Shown one piece after another: positions 29,292 through 36,935 of a stretch of 40,725 bases of DNA. The stretch is from the NCBI GenBank assembly GCA_023432235.1, contig JAEYUX010000060.1, positions 1 through 40,725 of the forward strand. Direction: 5' to 3'. The notes below the pieces were generated by a model that worked only from the letters and a program-made list of their open reading frames with translations, searched no databases and had not been told where the DNA came from. The DNA is from Actinomycetes bacterium (lineage in GTDB: Bacteria; Actinomycetota; Actinomycetes; Actinomycetales; Demequinaceae). The stretch's first letter is position 1; the number at the start of each line of letters is the position of its first letter. The position numbers and the translations under genes were made by a program.

Positions 29292-31751
29292 ATGAGCGAG
29301 CCCGCCGGACAGATCGTCGATATCGACGTGAGCGCCGAGATGGAGTCGTCCTTCCTCGAGTACGCCTACTCCGTCATTTATTCGCGCGCGCTGCCTGACG
29401 CGCGCGACGGCCTCAAGCCGGTTCAGCGCCGCATCATCTACACGATGGGCGATATGGGCCTGCGCCCGGACCGCCCGCACGTGAAGTCTTCGCGCGTGGT
29501 CGGCGAAGTGATGGGAAAGCTCCATCCGCACGGAGACTCCGCGATCTATGACGCTCTTGTCCGAATGGCGCAGCCGTTCTCTTTGCGTTTGCCGCTTGTT
29601 GACGGGCACGGGAACTTTGGTTCGCTCGACGACGGACCGGCCGCATCGCGATACACCGAGGCGCGCCTTGCGCCCGCCTCGATGGCGATGATCGCGGATC
29701 TCAGTGAAGACGTTGTTGACTTCGTTCCCAATTACGACAACAAGTTGCGCCAGCCGTCAGTGCTGCCGAGCGCTCTTCCCAACCTCTTGGTCAACGGTGC
29801 CGCCGGTATCGCCGTTGGGATGGCGACAAATATGGCCCCGCACAACCTCATCGAGGTCGTGTCAGCTGCGAGACACCTTCTCGCGAACCCGTCTGCGAGC
29901 CTCGACGACCTCATGAAGTTTGTGCCTGGCCCCGACTTGCCTTCAGGCGGGAAGATCGTGGGACTTGACGGCATTCGTCAGGCCTATGAAAGTGGCCGTG
30001 GTGCCTTCCGCACCCGGGCAACCGCTCGTATCGAGAACGTCACGGCGAAGCGCAAGGGCATCGTCGTCACCGAACTTCCCTACGGCGTCGGACCCGAACG
30101 CGTCATTGAGAAGATCAAGGACGGCGTCTCCGCCAAGAAGATTCAAGGCATTTCTGCCGTGACGGATCTCACCGATCGTCACCACGGCCTCCGTCTCGTG
30201 ATCGAGGTGCGCACGGGCTTCTCTCCCGAAGCAGTCCTTGAGCAGCTCTACAAGCTGACACCGCTAGAAGAGAACTTCGCAATCAACAACGTTGCCCTCG
30301 TCAATGGCGAGCCGCGCACACTCGGCCTCAAGGACCTCCTCTCGGTGTGGGTTGCCCACCGGATCGAGGTGACGCGCCGCCGGTCCGAATTTCGGCTCGC
30401 CGCACGTAAGGACCGCCTTCACCTTGTCGATGGCCTGCTTATCGCAATTCTTGATATCGACGAGGTCATCCAGATCATTCGGACGTCAGATGACGCTGGG
30501 ACTGCAAGAGAGCGCCTCATGCTCGCCTTTGATCTCAGTGAGATCCAGGCCGAGTACATTCTCGAGCTCCGCCTGCGCAGGCTCACCAAGTTCTCGCGCC
30601 TTGAACTTGAGAACGAGAAGTCTCAGTTGCTCGCCGAAATTGCCGAACTCGAGGAGATTCTTGCTTCCGACGGCGCATTGAGGTCCGTCGTGAGCCGGGA
30701 GATGGAGGCGGTCGCGGCCGAGTACGGCACACCTCGTCGCACGATCCTCCTGGCCGATGCGGGCACGCTTGTCCCCGCATCGATCGCTGCGGTTGGAGCC
30801 GCGCCCGGCGCTACCGCAGTCACTCGCGGCCGAAACGCCGCGCCGGATCTCGAGATTCCAGACTCGCCGTGCTTTGCGTTGTTGTCGACCACGGGGCTCG
30901 TTGCGCGCACCGCTGATGATCATCCCGTTGCGCGCGAAGGCCGCCGCTCTCCCCACGATGCTCTCGTGTCCGTCGTGTCATCCTCAGCCCGCGCTGACGT
31001 CGGCGTGGTCACCTCGGCCGGCCGCGTTTTGCGACTGTCACTTCTCGAGGTGCCCGCGTTGCCGTCGACCGACGATCCACCCTCGCTCGCAGGTGGAGCC
31101 CCCATTCGCGAGCTCGTCATTCTCGAACGTGACGAGGAACCGGTGGCAATCATCCCGCTCGATGGCGAGACGCCCATCGCTCTTGGCACCCGCCTCGGAG
31201 TCGTCAAACGGGTCGCCCCGGAAGCGGCACCATCGCGAGACGCCTGGGACATCATCAGTCTCAAGGATGGAGACGGGGTTGTTGGCGCGGCGCCTGCGGA
31301 TGACGACGCCGAACTCGTCTTTGTGTCCTCAGATGCCCAGTTGCTCCATTTCCCTGCGGCTTCGGTTCGTCCTCAAGGTCGAGCGGCAGGGGGCATGGCG
31401 GGGATGAAGCTCGCACCCGGCACCTCGGTCATGTCTTTCAACGTCGTGGCAACCGGCGATGATGCCGTCGTGGTCACGGTGTCTGGCTCGACCGACGGCC
31501 TTCCTGGCACACAACCGGGCGCAGCAAAGGTGACTCCCCTCGCGGAGTACCCGGGCAAGGGTCGCGCAACTGGTGGCGTGCGTGCCCACCGTTTCCTCAA
31601 GGGTGAGGATGCCCTCCTCGCGGCCTGGGTGGGGACGGCACCCGCGCGAGCCGCGGCGGCGTCGGGGCAACCGCTTGAGCTTCCTCAGGAATTCGGCCGC
31701 CGGGACGGCTCGGGCCAGACGCTGCCGACGCCGGTAGGCGGCATCGGTTAG
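29292..31751 (+). CDS. parC: DNA topoisomerase IV subunit A (GyrA/ParC family)
   Basis: The DNA-cleaving subunit of a type IIA topoisomerase, paired with the ParE-like gene at 33512. The protein has 819 residues from the ATG at 29292. The winged-helix breakage region carries the catalytic Tyr121 (AASRYTEARL). The quinolone pocket HPHGDSAIYDALVRMAQ has Ser83 and Asp87, the unmutated susceptible-type residues. A coiled tower (about 370-465) and a C-terminal beta-pinwheel follow. There is no canonical GyrA box in the C-terminal domain that I can see, which favours topoisomerase IV. GGAG lies five bases before the ATG; a GTG two codons upstream is too close to it. Confidence 0.93.
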   Translation: MSEPAGQIVDIDVSAEMESSFLEYAYSVIYSRALPDARDGLKPVQRRIIYTMGDMGLRPDRPHVKSSRVVGEVMGKLHPHGDSAIYDALVRMAQPFSLRLPLVDGHGNFGSLDDGPAASRYTEARLAPASMAMIADLSEDVVDFVPNYDNKLRQPSVLPSALPNLLVNGAAGIAVGMATNMAPHNLIEVVSAARHLLANPSASLDDLMKFVPGPDLPSGGKIVGLDGIRQAYESGRGAFRTRATARIENVTAKRKGIVVTELPYGVGPERVIEKIKDGVSAKKIQGISAVTDLTDRHHGLRLVIEVRTGFSPEAVLEQLYKLTPLEENFAINNVALVNGEPRTLGLKDLLSVWVAHRIEVTRRRSEFRLAARKDRLHLVDGLLIAILDIDEVIQIIRTSDDAGTARERLMLAFDLSEIQAEYILELRLRRLTKFSRLELENEKSQLLAEIAELEEILASDGALRSVVSREMEAVAAEYGTPRRTILLADAGTLVPASIAAVGAAPGATAVTRGRNAAPDLEIPDSPCFALLSTTGLVARTADDHPVAREGRRSPHDALVSVVSSSARADVGVVTSAGRVLRLSLLEVPALPSTDDPPSLAGGAPIRELVILERDEEPVAIIPLDGETPIALGTRLGVVKRVAPEAAPSRDAWDIISLKDGDGVVGAAPADDDAELVFVSSDAQLLHFPAASVRPQGRAAGGMAGMKLAPGTSVMSFNVVATGDDAVVVTVSGSTDGLPGTQPGAAKVTPLAEYPGKGRATGGVRAHRFLKGEDALLAAWVGTAPARAAAASGQPLELPQEFGRRDGSGQTLPTPVGGIG

Positions 31752-31775
31752 GCCCTACCTTCGGGTCTTGTTGCC

Positions 31776-33044
31776 TCAGTGGTCAAAGGCCCAGTTCTTG
31801 TCAGTGACGTACTTTGCCACGACAAGGCCGATGAGGATTGCGAGCACAACGAGCAGTACCTGAAGGATTCCTGCTGTTGCGTCCACGTACCGCGCATCGT
31901 TGAGACTGACCACCGCCTCGTGTGCGAGAACACCAGGAATCTGTACGAGCGAGGCGGGAACCTGGAGCGTGATGACGGGCCAGCGGCCTCCTCGCGCGCC
32001 GAATGCTGCGAACAGCCCGAGCACAAAGCAGGCGAGGAAGGTGGCCGTTTGGACCGCCATACCGTGGTCGATAAGAAACACCCGGGGAACGTTGACGAGC
32101 CCAATCGCGGCGGCCGTGAACGCCATACGCCACGGGGAATTGAACATCAACGCGAAGCCGAGCACGCCACCGAACGACGCGGCCGCAACGATGAGGAGTT
32201 CAAGCCACAAGGCCACGTCAATCGGCTCGCGCGGTGAGGTGTCAAGCGGACTCAGGAGAGAGCCCGCCCACACGACTGCCGCTGCGGCGAGCGTGAGCCA
32301 CGTTCCGTAGACCACGCGGGGAATACCTGCCGAGAAGTCAGACTTCGCGAGATCGAGTGCGCCGGTAATCAACGCGAATCCAGGAAGGAGGAAGAGCACT
32401 GACGAGATGTAGCCCGAGGCGTGCGTCTCCAGGCCTGATCCAACGGCACTGATGAGCGCCATCACACCGATATACACACCCGTTGCCGTCGCGGCGGCCG
32501 CCATGACCGAACCAAATACGTTGAAGTGATGACGCGCGAGCACGCGCCGCGCCCACTGGCCAAGGAATGCGGCGACGAACACCACGGCAACCTCAAGAGG
32601 CCGCGCGCGGTTGAGCACGGCGAAGGCTGCACACGCCGCGCCGGCAAAGGCGGCGTTCGCCCACACCGGATACAGCGCACTACGGTTCTCGATCTCGTCA
32701 AGTGCGGCGTGCACATCGGACGTCGACATCCGCTCAGGGACCGAGCGACGGAAACGGTCGAGCCGCGCAATGCGATCGGCATTGACGCCAAGATGAGGCG
32801 CCTCGGCCACCTCGGTGCGAAACAGTTGACCGGCTCGCGACGTCGCCGTGATCTCCGATGTCGTGACGGCGCTCGCATGCGCGTCGATACCGAGAGCCCG
32901 GGCGACGGTCGTCATGCCTTGCTTCACCCGATAAGCGGCCGTTCCCGCGGACAGCATGAGGAGCCCAACGCGAAGTACCGCGTTTGAACGGCGGCCCAAC
33001 TCCTCGGCATCGATTGCGGAGCTCGCACCCATCTGGTCAGTCAC
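31776..33044 (-). CDS. ThrE-family threonine/serine exporter-like membrane protein
   Basis: A 422-residue membrane protein of the ThrE (DUF1212) family. The N-terminal cytosolic region has the family pattern LMLSAGTAAYRVKQGMTTVARALG (about 29-52). About ten hydrophobic segments follow in two blocks, matching the joined ThrE and ThrE_2 regions. It probably exports threonine or serine; substrate evidence comes from Corynebacterium ThrE only. The GTG at 33044 is chosen because CAGAAT (33051-33056) lies exactly six bases upstream and no Shine-Dalgarno is present. Alternatives are 33071 and 33032. It ends 24 bases from the convergent parC. Confidence 0.88.
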   Translation of the reverse strand: MTDQMGASSAIDAEELGRRSNAVLRVGLLMLSAGTAAYRVKQGMTTVARALGIDAHASAVTTSEITATSRAGQLFRTEVAEAPHLGVNADRIARLDRFRRSVPERMSTSDVHAALDEIENRSALYPVWANAAFAGAACAAFAVLNRARPLEVAVVFVAAFLGQWARRVLARHHFNVFGSVMAAAATATGVYIGVMALISAVGSGLETHASGYISSVLFLLPGFALITGALDLAKSDFSAGIPRVVYGTWLTLAAAAVVWAGSLLSPLDTSPREPIDVALWLELLIVAAASFGGVLGFALMFNSPWRMAFTAAAIGLVNVPRVFLIDHGMAVQTATFLACFVLGLFAAFGARGGRWPVITLQVPASLVQIPGVLAHEAVVSLNDARYVDATAGILQVLLVVLAILIGLVVAKYVTDKNWAFDH

Positions 33045-33050
33045 GCAGAC

Positions 33051-33056
33051 ATTCTG
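33051..33056 (-). promoter_or_regulatory. Leaderless -10 element of the ThrE-like gene
   Basis: CAGAAT ends six bases before the GTG at 33044, matching a leaderless start. No Shine-Dalgarno is present. The 11-mer CCCGCGTGGCA (33092-33102) occurs upstream and recurs near parE. Confidence 0.4.
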
Positions 33057-33110
33057 GCGCACGTCACACACATCAGGTGCGACCAGAGGCCCCCGCGTGG
33101 CAACGACGGA

Positions 33111-33470
33111 CTAACTCTCCGCAGGCAACTGAGCCAAACGGGCCTCGATAATCGCCGCCCACTGGCGGGAGCGTCGGCGCGCCTCAATGGTGCCGTTTGC
33201 TGCAAGTGCCCCAGCGCCGAGCAATACGACGGCCGCGAGGTCCCACCCGAGGAGCGCGAAAGCAGGAGCGCCAAAGCTAGCGACAGCAATCATGCCCGCG
33301 GTTCCCCAGAATGAGCGTGCGGCTCCGAGCATTGCACCAAGAGCGGCAGCGTCAGCGCACTCATAGATTGCGCGCGCCGCGGTGCCATCGGGCACACGCG
33401 GCAACATTCTCGTCCAACCGAGGTCGGGCAACGACGGGTCGAGGGTGCGGTACAGATGATCGCGGCTCAC
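33111..33470 (-). CDS. Hypothetical small membrane protein
   Basis: A 119-residue protein that I do not recognise. The first 30 residues are polar (HLYRTLDPSLPDLGWTRMLPR). Two to three hydrophobic stretches follow, about residues 40-60 and 62-92, and the C-terminus is a charged amphipathic helix (IEARRRSRQWAAIIEARLAQL). The GTG at 33470 lies six bases after TACGGT (33477-33482). GAGG also lies two bases upstream, too close to be a normal ribosome site. It sits between the parE and ThrE-like genes on the same strand. Codon use looks like that of its neighbours, so it is probably a real gene. Confidence 0.65.
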   Translation of the reverse strand: MSRDHLYRTLDPSLPDLGWTRMLPRVPDGTAARAIYECADAAALGAMLGAARSFWGTAGMIAVASFGAPAFALLGWDLAAVVLLGAGALAANGTIEARRRSRQWAAIIEARLAQLPAES

Positions 33471-33476
33471 GACCTC

Positions 33477-33482
33477 ACCGTA
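33477..33482 (-). promoter_or_regulatory. Leaderless -10 element of the small membrane protein gene
   Basis: TACGGT ends six bases before the GTG at 33470. The intervening GAGGTC could also act as a Shine-Dalgarno, but the spacing is poor. No -35 is clear. Confidence 0.4.
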
Positions 33483-33511
33483 ACCCGCGAGGTCTGCTTG
33501 CGCACGGTCGG

Positions 33512-35611
33512 CTATGTGTCGATGCGGGTGGCGTCAAGGCTCGCGGCGCCGGCGATGATGAAATCGCGTCGCGGCCCGACGTCGTTGCCCATGAGCAGTT
33601 CAAAGATCTCTTCGGCCTTTGCCGCATCGCGCGCGGTCACGCGTCGCAGAGTGCGTTTGGTCGGATCCATCGTTGTCTCGGCAAGCTGATCCGCGTCCAT
33701 TTCGCCGAGGCCTTTGTAACGCTGAATATCGTCCTTGAACGAACGGCCAGAGCGCTTGAGCTCCCGCATCGTGTCATGCAACTGCTGTTCGGAGTACGTG
33801 TAGATGTACTCACGCTGGCGGCGCGCAGATCCGGCGACCTCGATGCGGTGAAGAGGCGGCACCGCTGCGTACACGCGCCCTTCGTCGACGAGCGGTCGCA
33901 TGTACCGAAAGAACAACGTGAGCAGCAGCGTACGAATGTGAGCGCCATCCACGTCAGCATCTGTCATCAAGATGACCTTGCCGTAGCGCGCGGCGTCAAT
34001 GTCAAATGTTCGGCCAGAGCCAGCGCCGATCACCTGAATGATGCTCGCGCACTCGGCGTTGTGGAGCATGTCCGTCACCGATGCACGCTGAACATTGAGA
34101 ATCTTGCCGCGAATCGGTAGGAGCGCCTGGAAGTCCGATTGGCGCGCCAGCTTTGCGGTGCCGAGCGCCGAATCGCCCTCAACGATGAACAACTCTGATT
34201 GCTCGACGTCGTTGCTTCGACAATCCGCAAGCTTTGCGGGCAATGTGGAGGTTTCGAGAGCATTCTTGCGGCGCGAGATCTCCTTTTGCTTGCGCGCAGC
34301 AACACGCGCCCGCATCTCCGCAACGATCTTCTCCAGCACGATGCTTGCTTGAGCCTTGGTGTCGCGCTTCGTGGAGTTGAGAATCTGGCTGAGTTCCGTC
34401 TCGATCACCTTGGCGACGATCGAACGTACGGGAGTGGTGCCGAGCACTTCCTTGGTCTGGCCCTCGAACTGAGGTTCAGGCAACCGCACCGTCACCACAG
34501 CCGTGAGGCCCGCCATGATGTCGTCTTTCTCAATGCGCTCGGCGCCGTCTTTGCCGGTGAGTTTGAGCCGACGCGCGTTCGACTCGATCACTTTGCGTAC
34601 CGTCTTGGTCAAACCTTGCTCAAAGCCCGCGATATGAGTGCCGCCCTTAGGCGTCGAGATGATGTTGACAAAGCTACGAACCTCGGTGTCGTAGCCCACG
34701 CCCCACCTCAAGGCGATATCGACCTGGCATCGGCGTTGAACTTCTTCCGAGACAAGGTGTCCATTCGCCTTGAGCACCGGCACCGTCTCTGAGTACTCGC
34801 CTTCGCCAGTCAACTCCCAAATGTCGGTGATCGCCGCGTCGGGAGCGATGTGCTCGACAAAGTCCTTCGTGCCACCATCGAAACGGAAAGACTCTTCGCT
34901 GATGTTCGCGGGATCCCGCTCATCGCGCACCACAAGAGTGAGACCAGGCACGAGAAATGCCGTCTGGCGGGCGCGGGTGACGAGCTCGTCATACGCAAAC
35001 GCGGCATTCTTGTTGAAGATCTGCCTGTCGGCCCAATAGCGCACCCGCGTTCCGGTGACGTTCTTTGCGACCTTTCCGGTCACCTCAAGTTCGGAGCCTG
35101 TGAGAAAAGGCGAGAACTCGGCGTCGGGCGTCGGTCCGCTTGCCGGGTCCGCCCAGCGGCCTGGCTCGCCTCGCCGAAACGCCATGTGATGGGTCTTGCC
35201 GTCGCGATCAACCCAGACGTCAAGCCTCTCGGAAAGCGCATTGACAACAGATGCGCCGACGCCGTGGAGACCACCTGACGCTGCATACGAGCCGCCACCG
35301 AACTTGCCACCGGCATGCAGCTTGGTCATGACGACCTCGATACCGGTCAGCCCGGTCTTCGGTTCGACGTCCACGGGAATGCCGCGCGCGCTGTCTCGCA
35401 CCTCGACCGAATCGTCGGGGTACAACACCACATCGATGCGATCTCCGAATCCGCCGAGCGCCTCGTCAACGGAGTTGTCGATGATCTCCCACAAGCAGTG
35501 CATGAGACCGCGGGAGTCGGTCGTGCCGATGTACATGCCCGGTCGTTTGCGAACGGCCTCAAGACCTTCGAGAACCGACAAATGACGTGCGGAATAGTCG
35601 GAGGTGGCCAC
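33512..35611 (-). CDS. parE: DNA topoisomerase IV subunit B (GyrB/ParE family)
   Basis: The ATPase subunit of topoisomerase IV, 699 residues. The GHKL ATP site shows WEIIDNSVDEAL, with catalytic Glu42, Asp45 and Asn46, and GGLHGVGASVVNALS for the lid. The TOPRIM domain has EGDSALGTAKLAR, then LPIRGKILNVQRAS, and DADVDGAHIRTLLLTLFFR with the metal-binding aspartates. EGDSALG in place of GyrB's EGDSAGG supports a ParE assignment. The C-terminus ends RRDFIIAGAASLDATRIDT. The GTG at 35611 lies exactly six bases after TAAGAT (35618-35623), so the mRNA is probably leaderless. A palindrome lies at the -35 position. Confidence 0.95.
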   Translation of the reverse strand: MATSDYSARHLSVLEGLEAVRKRPGMYIGTTDSRGLMHCLWEIIDNSVDEALGGFGDRIDVVLYPDDSVEVRDSARGIPVDVEPKTGLTGIEVVMTKLHAGGKFGGGSYAASGGLHGVGASVVNALSERLDVWVDRDGKTHHMAFRRGEPGRWADPASGPTPDAEFSPFLTGSELEVTGKVAKNVTGTRVRYWADRQIFNKNAAFAYDELVTRARQTAFLVPGLTLVVRDERDPANISEESFRFDGGTKDFVEHIAPDAAITDIWELTGEGEYSETVPVLKANGHLVSEEVQRRCQVDIALRWGVGYDTEVRSFVNIISTPKGGTHIAGFEQGLTKTVRKVIESNARRLKLTGKDGAERIEKDDIMAGLTAVVTVRLPEPQFEGQTKEVLGTTPVRSIVAKVIETELSQILNSTKRDTKAQASIVLEKIVAEMRARVAARKQKEISRRKNALETSTLPAKLADCRSNDVEQSELFIVEGDSALGTAKLARQSDFQALLPIRGKILNVQRASVTDMLHNAECASIIQVIGAGSGRTFDIDAARYGKVILMTDADVDGAHIRTLLLTLFFRYMRPLVDEGRVYAAVPPLHRIEVAGSARRQREYIYTYSEQQLHDTMRELKRSGRSFKDDIQRYKGLGEMDADQLAETTMDPTKRTLRRVTARDAAKAEEIFELLMGNDVGPRRDFIIAGAASLDATRIDT

Positions 35612-35617
35612 CCCGAC

Positions 35618-35659
35618 ATCTTAGGCGCGCACTCCCCTGGTACCCGCGTGGCACGCGGG
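35618..35659 (-). promoter_or_regulatory. Leaderless parE promoter overlapped by a GC-rich palindrome
   Basis: TAAGAT (35618-35623) ends six bases before the parE GTG. Upstream, CCCGCGT (35643-35649) and ACGCGGG (35653-35659) form a perfect 7-bp inverted repeat with a three-base centre, covering the expected -35 (35641-35646). It may be an operator, or a U-tract-less terminator of the upstream GNAT gene, whose stop is at 35685. Confidence 0.45.
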
Positions 35660-35684
35660 CCGCTCGCGGACTTTGGCTCTCAGC

Positions 35685-36188
35685 CTACGAACGACTCCAG
35701 AACAGCGGCGGACGGCCGTCAGGAATGCCTACCGGCCGCACAAGGTTCATCGCGATGTTGTCGCTCTTGATGATGAAATCGAGTGACTCGTACAACTCCC
35801 GTCCCACGGGAGTTGCGTGGAGTTCGATGACGCGCACACCGCGGGCATCGCACGCGTGGATCAGCGCCTTCATGACGGCACGCGCGTAGCCGCGCCGCTG
35901 ATACGGGGGCGCGGTGGAGACCCACTGGATGTAGGCGATGTTCGTTGCCGACACCCCGGGCTGAGGAAGCCGCGGTGAAATGTTGGCGAGACCGCAACTC
36001 GCAAGTTCGCCGTCGTCACCGTCGACAACCACGCCGATGAGGTCGTTTCCCAGACGCGTTGCCACAAGCGATTCGGCGTATGGACGCCAATCGGCGTGCG
36101 GCTCATTGCCCACGGCCGTGTACATGAGCGCACCGAGGCGCACAATCTCGGGCGCGTCGGACACCGTCGCCTCGCGGACGAGCACCAC
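35685..36188 (-). CDS. GNAT-family N-acetyltransferase
   Basis: A 167-residue acetyl-CoA-dependent acetyltransferase. It begins VVLVREATVSDAPEIVRLGALMY, a typical GNAT first strand and helix. Motif A is IAYIQWVSTAPPYQRRGYARAVMKALI, where QRRGYA binds the CoA pyrophosphate, and the C-terminal HATPVGRELYESLDF closes the fold. The substrate is unknown. The GTG at 36188 (or the next codon, 36185) lies five bases after the stop of the upstream membrane protein gene and is chosen because longer forms would run into it. It is probably cotranscribed with that gene. Confidence 0.85.
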   Translation of the reverse strand: MVLVREATVSDAPEIVRLGALMYTAVGNEPHADWRPYAESLVATRLGNDLIGVVVDGDDGELASCGLANISPRLPQPGVSATNIAYIQWVSTAPPYQRRGYARAVMKALIHACDARGVRVIELHATPVGRELYESLDFIIKSDNIAMNLVRPVGIPDGRPPLFWSRS

Positions 36189-36192
36189 GGTC

Positions 36193-36528
36193 TTACCAGA
36201 TGCTTGCGATGGTGATGTTTGCCAGCGTGAGAACCACAATGGCCGCCATCAGCGGTGCTCGCACGTCACGTCGCGCAGCACTCTCGGCAAGGCCTGCGAT
36301 GGCGAGGGCGATGAGCAACTTCACTGCGAGCTTCGCGGGATTTGCTTCATCGTCAACGAACGCGAGGATTGCGAGAACGACACCTGACAACACCTGGAAG
36401 CGCGCGCTCCACACCAAGATTGCTCGGAAGCTCTTCGCGCCCTTGATCCACGTGCCGATAGCGCCGACCAGCACGAGCACCGCACCGATCGAGTGCGCGA
36501 TAGCGAGGACCTTCTGCGTGGTATCCAC
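36193..36528 (-). CDS. Hypothetical four-helix membrane protein
   Basis: A 111-residue protein with about four hydrophobic segments (residues about 6-26, 35-56, 66-80 and 89-110), starting VDTTQKVLAIAHSIGAVLVLVGAIGTWIKG. I do not recognise a named family, though small proteins of this type are common in Micrococcales. The GTG at 36528 is chosen because AAGGAG lies five bases upstream; a further 16 codons of open frame lack a site. A promoter fits at 36558-36586. Function is unknown. It is followed by a GNAT gene after four bases. Confidence 0.75.
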   Translation of the reverse strand: MDTTQKVLAIAHSIGAVLVLVGAIGTWIKGAKSFRAILVWSARFQVLSGVVLAILAFVDDEANPAKLAVKLLIALAIAGLAESAARRDVRAPLMAAIVVLTLANITIASIW

Positions 36529-36557
36529 AAGGACTCCTTGGTTAAGTGATGACCCAG

Positions 36558-36586
36558 ATCGTACCGGCACCGGCACCTCATGTCGG
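36558..36586 (-). promoter_or_regulatory. Promoter of the small membrane protein and GNAT genes
   Basis: CCGACA (36581-36586) and TACGAT (36558-36563) are 17 bases apart on the minus strand. The expected leader of about 23 bases carries the AAGGAG ribosome site. Spacing and hexamers fit the vegetative sigma consensus well for GC-rich DNA. Confidence 0.5.
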
Positions 36587-36635
36587 CGATCGGGTGCGTT
36601 CTCGTACTACTCGGACTTGTCGCCGAGGTGCGCGG

Positions 36636-36935
36636 CTATGGCCGCGTTGGATTACTCGAGAGGTCGCCGACAACCGTGTGCCACGGTGTCACTGTGTAGT
36701 CGAGAATGAGGCCCGCATCCCGATACGGATCGGTCCGGACGAACTCGTGGACCACGTCGGGATCATCGACATCGAAGATGATGACACCTTCGCTCATCGG
36801 ATCGCCCGCACCTCCGGCGAGGAGTACGCGGCCAGCGTCGGCTTCATCCCACAGCGCCTTAAGGTGCGCCGCACGGAAAGGCGCGCGAAGCTCCGCGACA
36901 TCGGCTACGTACGTGTACCTCAACAGGTAGTGCAT
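36636..36935 (-). CDS. YciI family protein
   Basis: A 99-residue protein of the YciI/YCII fold, related to ferredoxin-like dimers, beginning MHYLLRYTYVADVAELRAPFRAAHLKALW. His24 in the AAHLKAL segment and the following GGAGDP and VIIFDVDDPD pattern match the family's conserved positions, thought to form an acid-base pair. The reaction in actinobacteria is unknown. The ATG at 36935 shares one base with the sigA stop (TGATG), so it is coupled to the principal sigma factor gene. Confidence 0.85.
   Translation of the reverse strand: MHYLLRYTYVADVAELRAPFRAAHLKALWDEADAGRVLLAGGAGDPMSEGVIIFDVDDPDVVHEFVRTDPYRDAGLILDYTVTPWHTVVGDLSSNPTRP

Noticed and set aside
31752..31775. An ACC-TTCG-GGT stem as parC terminator
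   Set aside because: The stem is only three base pairs and the following bases are not T-rich enough.
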